5,759 nucleotides of DNA, from positions 1 through 5,759 of the forward strand of contig JALXCG010000474.1 of the NCBI GenBank assembly GCA_026991065.1, given 5' to 3'. The notes beneath the pieces were generated by a model. It made no database searches and was not told the origin of the DNA. It saw only the letters and a list, made by a program, of their open reading frames with translations. The DNA comes from Gemmatimonadota bacterium (lineage in GTDB: Bacteria; GCA-2686955). The translations under genes and the position numbers were made by a program. Numbering within the stretch: the first letter of the stretch is position 1; each line of letters opens with the position of its first letter. Shown one piece after another: positions 1 through 5,759 of this stretch.

Positions 1-1
1 C

Positions 2-151
2 CAACAATCGCCGGAGGCCTTCGCCGCCGACCTGGTGCAACTGGAGGCAGCCGGCGCCGCCGCCCTCGGAGGCTGCTGCGGCACCGACGCCCGGTTTCTC
101 CGGGCGCTCCGGCGTCGTTCCGCGGCGCGGCATCCGCAACGGTGCAAGTGA
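2..151 (+). CDS. Homocysteine S-methyltransferase family protein, C-terminal fragment (cut by window edge)
   Basis: Only the last 49 residues are visible; the gene runs in from the left and ends at TGA 149-151. The fragment carries the motif GGCCGT (visible residues 23-28). In the homocysteine S-methyltransferase (Pfam S-methyl_trans) barrel, the paired cysteines near the C-terminus bind the zinc that activates the thiolate of homocysteine; a third ligand would lie upstream, outside the window. The sequence before it, with a hydrophobic LEAAGAAALGG stretch, fits the last strand of the barrel. After the motif there is only a short arginine-rich tail, so no cobalamin-binding domain follows in the same protein. 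This suggests a stand-alone methyltransferase (MmuM, BHMT or a MetH N-module-like protein) rather than full-length MetH. The methyl donor is unknown. It is co-directional with the carboxylase operon but separated by 385 bp, so co-transcription is uncertain. Confidence 0.8.
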   Translation, partial: QQSPEAFAADLVQLEAAGAAALGGCCGTDARFLRALRRRSAARHPQRCK

Positions 152-246
152 AGATGATTGCGGAGCGGCGACCGGTCGAGACCGGGTTGCCGCCCGGCGG
201 CGGCGCGCGCCGTCCACACCACTCGCGCTGCCCGCCCCACCTGGAT

Positions 247-266
247 CACCCGCCCCGGGGCGGGTG
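247..266. repeat. Perfect 20-bp palindrome CACCCGCCCCGGGGCGGGTG
   Basis: The two 10-bp halves (247-256 and 257-266) are exact reverse complements with no spacer. As RNA it could fold into an 8-bp GC stem with a CCGG loop. It lies about 95 bp after the methyltransferase stop codon. No run of T follows on either strand, so it is not a textbook intrinsic terminator. It could be a Rho-assisted transcription end, a protein-binding site, or chance in GC-rich DNA. Confidence 0.45.
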
Positions 267-455
267 GCGCAGTGCAGCCTGAAGGCCGCCCGGACCGACA
301 GCCCGCCGCGCCGCGATCGGCGATGAAGAACCGCGCACGATGGACGGCCTTCAAACCCAAGACACGCCCACGCCGGAGCCGGCACCTTCTCTACCCCTGC
401 CAATGCCCCTCATGGGTTTGCGATTCCCGGAGCATGTTCCGCTGCCACGGCGGTG

Positions 456-485
456 TTGACGGGGAGGCGGCAAATCGCCTAATTT
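456..485 (+). promoter_or_regulatory. Candidate sigma70 promoter for the carboxylase operon with an internal inverted repeat
   Basis: A -35-like TTGACG (456-461) is followed after 18 bp by a weak -10-like TAATTT (480-485), about 50 bp upstream of the biotin carboxylase start. Within the spacer lies a perfect inverted repeat, AGGCG (465-469) and CGCCT (476-480), with a 6-bp centre; its right arm touches the -10. That position would suit a repressor operator. The -35 is good and the -10 is poor (about 3 of 6 consensus bases), so this is a modest call. Confidence 0.35.
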
Positions 486-536
486 CAATGCCTTGTATCG
501 CGTCCAACGGCCCAAACAAGTTCCCTGGAGGAGCCC

Positions 537-1905
537 ATGTTCCGCTCGGTCCTGGTGGCCAACCGCGGCGAAATCGCGCTGCGGATCATCAAGGCATTGC
601 GAGCGCTGTCGATTCGTTCCGTCGCCGTCTACTCCCAGGCGGACGCCGACTCGCCGCACCTGGCGGCAGCGGATGCCACCGTCTGCATCGGCGGGGCGCG
701 CAGTTCCGACAGCTATCTCAATATGCAAGCAATCATCCAGGCAGCCATTCAACATGACTGTCAGGCGCTTCACCCCGGCTTCGGCTTCCTCGCCGAGAAC
801 GCCCGTTTCGCCACCATGTGCGAGCAGGCGCGCATCACCTTCATCGGTCCGGCGCCGGCCGCGATCCGCCAGATGGGGGTCAAGGCCGCCGCGCGCGAGA
901 CGATGCGCGCCGCCGGGCTGGAGCCGATCCCCGGCTCCGCCGGCGTGGTGTCCGACCTCGACGCCGCCGGCCGGATCGCCGCCGATATGGGCTATCCGGT
1001 GCTGCTCAAGGCCAGCGCCGGCGGCGGCGGGCGCGGCATGCGGGTGGCCGAGAACGCCGCCGGGCTGGAAGAAGCCTTCGCCGCGGCCCGGATGGAGGCC
1101 GAAAAAGCCTTCGGCAACGGCGACCTCTACCTGGAAAAGTTTATTCGCGGCGGTCGCCACATCGAGTTCCAGATCCTCGCCGATGCCTATGGCCACGCCA
1201 TCCACCTGGGCGAGCGCGAGTGCTCGGTGCAGCGCCGCCACCAGAAGCTGATCGAAGAGTCTCCCTCGCCCACGGTCAGCGCCGAGACCCGCCGCCGGGT
1301 CGGCGCGCAGGTGGCGCGCGCAGTGGCGCGCATCGGCTACCGCAACGCCGGCACCGTGGAGTTTCTGCGGGACAGCGACGGTTCGCTCTATTTCATGGAG
1401 ATGAACACCCGTCTGCAGGTGGAACATCCGGTCACCGAAATGGTCACCGGCGTCGACATCGTGCAGCAGCAGATCAAACTGGCGGCGAATCAGCCGCTGG
1501 CGATCGCCCAGGAGCAGGTGGAGATGCGCGGGCACTCCATCGAGGTGCGAATCAACGCCGAGGATCCGGAGCACGACTTCCGCCCGACGCCGGGTGCCAT
1601 CACCCGCTTCGAGCCGCCGCGCTCCGGCCCCGACCTGCGCCTCGACACGCACGTCCAGGAAGGCTACGTAGTACCCCCCTTCTACGATTCGATGATCGCC
1701 AAGCTGATCTGCCGCGGCGCCGATCGCGCGCAAGCGATCGCCAACACCATCGCCGCGCTGGAAGCGTTCCGCATCGAAGGGGTCCGGAGCACCATCCCGC
1801 TCCATCTGCGCATTCTGCGCAGCCCGCAGTTCCAGAGCGGCACCTACGACACGACGCTGCTGGAGCAACTCTTCGCCGAAGCGCAGCCACCGGAGGGGCA
1901 CAACC

Positions 1906-1913
<8 letters not shown>
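537..1913 (+). CDS. accC: Biotin carboxylase subunit of an acyl-CoA carboxylase
   Basis: This cytoplasmic enzyme carboxylates protein-bound biotin using ATP and bicarbonate, the first half-reaction of an acyl-CoA carboxylase. The 458-residue protein matches the length of stand-alone AccC (about 450). In order it shows the N-terminal domain starting [10 protein letters not shown] (8-17) and [10 protein letters not shown] (79-88), the ATP-grasp domain with K116, K158 and the glycine loop AGGGGRGMR (161-169), H208, the [11 protein letters not shown] segment (228-238, K237), then E275, E288, N290, R292, E296 and R338, and the C-terminal domain with FYDSMIAKL (382-390). These positions line up with the ATP-, Mg- and bicarbonate/biotin-binding residues known for E. 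coli AccC, so it should be active. The start is set by TGGAGGAG (526-533), 3 nt before the ATG. The 3' end overlaps the next gene by 8 nt, indicating translational coupling. No biotin carrier domain is fused; that is supplied two genes downstream. The symbol denotes the family; the physiological carboxylase is not known. Confidence 0.95.
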
Positions 1914-3627
<1,714 letters not shown>

Positions 3628-3631
3628 GGCA

Positions 3632-4246
3632 ATGAAAAAGACGATTCTGGCGCTCGGCGCCGATGGCGAACGCGCGGATGAGCGCCTGGTACTGGCCCCG
3701 GCGGTCGGGATCTACCTGAATCCACCGCCGGTCGGCACCTATCTCACCGCCGGTAGTCACGCCGGCGCGCTGCGGGTGCTCAACACCCACTACGAGCTGG
3801 TCGTTCCGCGCGGCACCGCCGGCCTGGTCAGCGAAGCCCGCGTCACCGACCGCGCCACCCGGGTGGAGTATGGGCAACCGCTGCTGCAGCTTTCCGCCGC
3901 TCTGAGCGGCGGCGCGATCGGCGAACTCGACGGCGGCGGCGGCGACACCGATGACATCGCCGCGGATGCCGCGCAGATCCCCGCCGGAATGGTGGCCCTG
4001 CGGGCGCCGACCGACGGCATCTTCTACCGCCGGCCGAGCCCCGACGAACCGCCCTATGTGGAGAGCGGGCAGGAGGTGGAGCGGGGCAAGGTGCTGGGGC
4101 TGATCGAGGTGATGAAGTGTTTCAATCAGATCACCTACGACCTTCCCGGCGGCGCCCCGCCGCGCGCCCGGATCGAGCGCATCGTCGCCGGCGACGGCGC
4201 CGAGGTGAGCATGGGCCAGATTCTCTTTGTGTTGGATCCGCTGTAG
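3632..4246 (+). CDS. Biotin carboxyl carrier protein with a second, lysine-less biotinyl-like domain
   Basis: This 204-residue protein carries the covalently bound biotin that shuttles between the BC and CT subunits. The C-terminal domain (about 122-203) is AccB-like: APTDGIFYRRPSPDEPPYV (125-143) matches the AccB barrel with its protruding 'thumb', and EVMKCFNQI (159-167) is the biotinylation site with K162 as acceptor. It differs from the usual EAMKM by V160 and C163. A Gly/Asp/Ala-rich linker (about 88-118) precedes it. The N-terminal part (about 20-89) reads like a second barrel-sandwich domain: APAVGIY at 22-28, a turn region RVLNTHYEL (48-56) where the biotin motif should be, and VEYGQPLLQL (78-87) matching VSMGQILFVL (192-201) of the real domain. 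The acceptor lysine is replaced by N51 in my hand alignment. Start: ATG 3632, with GGAG (3621-3624) overlapping the end of the CT gene; the gap is 4 nt. AccB normally has about 155 residues, so this one is enlarged. Confidence 0.88.
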   Translation: MKKTILALGADGERADERLVLAPAVGIYLNPPPVGTYLTAGSHAGALRVLNTHYELVVPRGTAGLVSEARVTDRATRVEYGQPLLQLSAALSGGAIGELDGGGGDTDDIAADAAQIPAGMVALRAPTDGIFYRRPSPDEPPYVESGQEVERGKVLGLIEVMKCFNQITYDLPGGAPPRARIERIVAGDGAEVSMGQILFVLDPL

Positions 4247-4334
4247 AAGCGACTCCATGCCTTGATTCCGCTCCGTCGGATCCCGCCGAGCACGGGTTGT
4301 CGTTCCTCGACCATTCAGGTGTTGGCACGGTGCA

Positions 4335-4373
4335 AAAGCGGGGCCGGCGTCGTTTCGCGGCCCCGGCGTTTCC
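4335..4373 (+). terminator. Candidate terminator hairpin after the carboxylase operon
   Basis: CGGGGCCG (4339-4346) pairs exactly with CGGCCCCG (4358-4365) around an 11-nt loop. Short A and T runs flank the stem (AAAA 4334-4337, TTT 4369-4371), so a hairpin extended through a small bulge is possible. The T run is only three long and is followed by C, making this a weak intrinsic terminator. It sits about 90 bp after the BCCP stop, in the right place to end the operon. No alternative with a stronger T tract was found between the two genes. Confidence 0.4.
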
Positions 4374-4378
4374 CATTC

Positions 4379-4411
4379 CCGCCGGATCAAGTGCGCGAAA
4401 GGTTCCGGCGG
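4379..4411. repeat. Inverted repeat CCGCCGGA / TCCGGCGG
   Basis: Eight-bp perfect arms at 4379-4386 and 4404-4411 flank a 17-nt loop. It lies immediately downstream of the candidate terminator hairpin and may add structure to the 3' end of the operon transcript. No T run follows. The function is unknown, and chance is possible in GC-rich DNA. Confidence 0.3.
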
Positions 4412-4571
4412 CCGCCAATTCGGCACCCGTTGTGCCAAGATCAACAACCCTCACTCCGGCAACTTTATCTTGCGCCCTCGAACGCAGTGCCGGATAAGCG
4501 GAGCGCGGAGTCGTGCTCACTCTCGAGTCTCGATGCAAAGCGACGAGTCGATTCCACCCCCAAGACTTGGA

Positions 4572-4587
4572 GCCAACAGCCGTTGGC
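4572..4587. repeat. Short hairpin GCCAAC-AGCC-GTTGGC
   Basis: A perfect 6-bp stem with a 4-nt loop, about 70 bp beyond the stop codon of the minus-strand gene. It could help end that transcript, but no T tract follows on the minus strand, so a terminator call is weak. Confidence 0.3.
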
Positions 4588-4658
4588 ACTTGGCGCGCGG
4601 GGGTGCTGTTTTCTATTAACTACGGTTCGGCTCACAAGCGTTATACATTCCTGCCAAA

Positions 4659-5591
4659 TCAATACTCGAACTCATACTTGCGAGTTTCAGTTGTTTTCAC
4701 AGGAACGTGACCGACGCCAGGTACATCCATCTCCATAGTTATGGTGCGGCTGACTTTTTCCTCATAAATCAGCATTGTTTCAGGATCTATTACCCTCTCT
4801 ACATCACCCTTTATTGTTGCGGAACTGCTGCCAAAGTTGGGCTTCTTGGTCTCTGGCGCCAGTGCCTCTGATACATTTGACACTACATCCCCCACCTTTT
4901 TTGCCAAATTGTCCGCTTGACTATCATAGTGCTGTTCAATGAGGACACATTTTTTTTCACCACAGGGAACACATGCGGCAATACTTGTTTGAATGCTATA
5001 AGTAATCGTTGGTCCATTGGGTATTTGAAAAGGAGTCTCGGCAACAAGAGTATCTCCTATTTGAAATTCAGCTCCCACGTAGTCACCAATACGCCCATTC
5101 CATTCGGCGATTTCCTTTGCCTTCATGGCTTCAACATTGAGCACGGGGGCGAGTTGCTTAAAAACCTCTGGTGGGACCTGTTTGGATATGCCTTCAATGA
5201 ACGGTTCGTAACCATCTATGTCTATGATCTTGCCGTCAGAATCGAGTTTATACGTTATTACTGCACTGGATAGTAAGCTAACAATTGGATTGTTGACTTC
5301 TTCACCATTGCGTTTCATTGAGATGCTTTGGGGCTCGGCAAGAACATCCCATCCAGATTTGGTCTTGGTTATAGTAATCTTTGTTGTCGATACAGATTCA
5401 TCTAGCTGTCGCCCTTTGTCGCCCATATCCTTTTCATTGAGCGTCGTCAGTTTTTGAATAAAACTTATGTTTTCCCCCGGGGAAAAAGAAAACTTTATTG
5501 TTCCAAGTTCTTTAGCTGTCGAAACGCCGAAACATACCAGCAGGACAATCGCAACCACCCATCTCGCTACATTTCTTGAACTGTTCTTCAC
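4659..5591 (-). CDS. Sec-exported protein of unknown function with a CxxC motif, AT-rich
   Basis: I do not recognise the family. The 310-residue protein begins with a clear signal peptide: a basic n-region (K2, R6, R10), a hydrophobic core WVVAIVLLVCFGV (11-23), and likely cleavage after STA (24-26). C20 is preceded by V, not G/A/S, so a lipobox is unlikely; the mature protein should be periplasmic or secreted. The rest looks beta-rich and soluble, with no further membrane segment. Visible features are TYKLDSDGKIIDIDGYEPF (113-131), CVPCGEKKC (207-215: a CxxC plus a third cysteine, possibly disulfide, redox or metal-binding), and a C-terminal half with alternating charged/hydrophobic beta-type sequence. 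The start is GTG (complement of 5589-5591); an in-frame TAA lies just upstream, and GGAG (complement of 5601-5604) is 9 nt before it. G+C is about 37-42% in counted lines versus about 67% in the carboxylase genes, suggesting recent acquisition. It is convergent to the operon with no functional link visible. Confidence 0.85.
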   Translation of the reverse strand: MKNSSRNVARWVVAIVLLVCFGVSTAKELGTIKFSFSPGENISFIQKLTTLNEKDMGDKGRQLDESVSTTKITITKTKSGWDVLAEPQSISMKRNGEEVNNPIVSLLSSAVITYKLDSDGKIIDIDGYEPFIEGISKQVPPEVFKQLAPVLNVEAMKAKEIAEWNGRIGDYVGAEFQIGDTLVAETPFQIPNGPTITYSIQTSIAACVPCGEKKCVLIEQHYDSQADNLAKKVGDVVSNVSEALAPETKKPNFGSSSATIKGDVERVIDPETMLIYEEKVSRTITMEMDVPGVGHVPVKTTETRKYEFEY

Positions 5592-5600
5592 GGCTTATTT

Positions 5601-5604
5601 CTCC
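5601..5604 (-). promoter_or_regulatory. Ribosome binding site deciding the GTG start of the exported protein
   Basis: On the minus strand GGAG lies 9 nt upstream of the GTG. An ATG four bases earlier than this site's end reads only M-E-K before a stop, in the same frame as the gene, so the long frame must begin at the GTG or later. The GTG start gives an intact signal-peptide n-region, which supports the choice. Confidence 0.65.
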
Positions 5605-5620
5605 ATATGAAATGCACGCT

Positions 5621-5698
5621 TTACATCGCCGGCAGCAAAACAATAGCGACAAAGGAACGGCGCTTCTTGCTGCCGGAGTGCATGCGATTAATACTCAT
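5621..5698 (-). CDS. Possible 25-residue small ORF / leader peptide upstream of the exported protein
   Basis: On the minus strand an ATG (complement of 5696-5698) opens a 25-codon frame ending in TAA (complement of 5621-5623), 29 nt before the GTG of the exported protein. The predicted peptide has a basic middle (SGSKKRRS) followed by a hydrophobic end (FVAIVLLPAM), resembling a truncated signal peptide or small membrane peptide. A GGGCGGG stretch precedes the ATG but is a poor ribosome binding site. The frame spans both arms of the inverted repeat at 5629-5676. It could be a regulatory leader peptide, a relic of another gene's 5' end, or a chance frame. Confidence 0.25.
   Translation of the reverse strand: MSINRMHSGSKKRRSFVAIVLLPAM
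5629..5676. repeat. Inverted repeat in the leader of the exported-protein gene (CCGGCAGCAA / TTGCTGCCGG)
   Basis: Perfect 10-bp arms at 5629-5638 and 5667-5676 enclose 28 nt, inside which AGCG (5645-5648) and CGCT (5661-5664) can also pair. Farther out, ATGCAC (5612-5617) and GTGCAT (5678-5683) are also complementary, giving a nested, bulged hairpin of about 72 nt. Its inner edge on the minus strand lies some 20 nt from the GTG start codon's ribosome binding site. It may be a leader RNA structure, a small mobile or repeated palindromic element, or a transcription end of an upstream gene. Confidence 0.5.
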
Positions 5699-5708
5699 GG
5701 AGCCCGCC

Positions 5709-5730
5709 CTGCCCCTACCCTTGTGGGCAG
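5709..5730. repeat. Small hairpin CTGCCC / GGGCAG near the right edge
   Basis: Six-bp arms (5709-5714 and 5725-5730) flank 10 nt. It could belong to the end of a gene lying to the right of the window or to the leader of the minus-strand gene. No T run follows on either strand. Confidence 0.2.
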
Positions 5731-5759
5731 CATTGGCCACGGGTCAAGATTGAATCATA

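Larger units (their letters stand above)
152..536. other. Intergenic region between methyltransferase and carboxylase operon
   Basis: I see no convincing gene here. Reading frames that cross this stretch on either strand are arginine/proline/alanine-rich low-complexity translations typical of GC-rich shadows, and several run straight through the biotin carboxylase gene in another frame. A short frame beginning at ATG 154 lacks a clear ribosome binding site and any recognisable motif. The region does hold a perfect palindrome (247-266), a candidate promoter (456-485) and a strong ribosome binding site at its end. No tRNA or other RNA gene was recognised. Confidence 0.6.
4247..4658. other. Intergenic region between convergent genes, rich in small hairpins
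   Basis: No supported gene lies in this stretch. Open frames here on both strands lack recognisable motifs, plausible ribosome binding sites, or both, and one of them is a continuation of an antisense shadow of the BCCP gene. It contains several inverted repeats: 4339-4365, 4379-4411, 4422-4436 (GGCAC/GTGCC) and 4572-4587. Base composition shifts sharply from GC-rich to AT-rich between about 4605 and 4660, just before the end of the minus-strand gene. No RNA gene was recognised. Confidence 0.55.

Noticed and set aside
154-285. Short plus-strand frame starting at ATG 154 after the methyltransferase stop
   Set aside because: There is no clear ribosome binding site, the translation is Pro/Gly/Arg-rich, and the frame runs through the palindrome; it looks like chance.
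4584-4598. Sigma54-like TGGCAC-N8-GC spacing on the plus strand
   Set aside because: The -24 half fits but the -12 half (GCGC) does not, and no plus-strand gene follows.
4635-4650. CAAGCGTTATAC near the end of the AT-rich gene, reminiscent of an integron attC right-end site
   Set aside because: It deviates from GTTRRRY, no matching RYYYAAC partner was found at a suitable distance, and no second site lies upstream of the gene. A gene-cassette interpretation is not supported.
5715-5759. Tail of a possible minus-strand gene entering from the right edge
   Set aside because: Only 14 codons are visible before a stop and they show no recognisable motif, so it cannot be supported.

Overview
This is a GC-rich bacterial window (about 67% G+C in the coding lines I counted), probably from a Gram-negative, proteobacterium-like chromosome. 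The evidence for that is GC-strong codon use, good Shine-Dalgarno sequences and a Sec-exported protein. The sequence alone does not fix the genus. A low-GC gene (about 37-42% G+C in counted lines) sits at the right end.

Layout. Positions 2-151 are the last 49 codons of a homocysteine S-methyltransferase-type protein, recognised by its GGCCGT zinc-site motif. Positions 152-536 hold no convincing gene. They contain a perfect 20-bp palindrome and, just before the next gene, a possible sigma70 promoter with a small inverted repeat between its hexamers. Positions 537-4246 are a tight three-gene plus-strand operon: biotin carboxylase (BC), a glutaconyl/methylcrotonyl-CoA type carboxyltransferase (CT), and a biotin carboxyl carrier protein (BCCP). 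The first two genes overlap by 8 nt and the last two are 4 nt apart. Positions 4247-4658 are non-coding and hold several GC-rich hairpins, one of which could end the operon. Positions 4659-5591 (minus strand, GTG start) encode an AT-rich exported protein of unknown function with a CxxC motif. Its leader contains a 25-codon small reading frame that is folded over a 10-bp inverted repeat.

How the genes work together. BC uses ATP and bicarbonate to carboxylate biotin carried on the BCCP. The CT then moves the carboxyl group to an acyl-CoA, giving a complete ATP-dependent acyl-CoA carboxylase in three adjacent genes. The CT resembles GcdA, the carboxyltransferase of the sodium-pumping glutaconyl-CoA decarboxylase, but here it is paired with a biotin carboxylase and no membrane pump gene is seen. 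Its substrate cannot be settled from sequence.

The most unusual points are: (a) the BCCP appears to contain two biotinyl-type folds, the first of which has lost its biotin lysine; (b) the GcdA-like CT is wired to a BC; and (c) the compositionally foreign exported protein is preceded by a structured leader with a small open reading frame.
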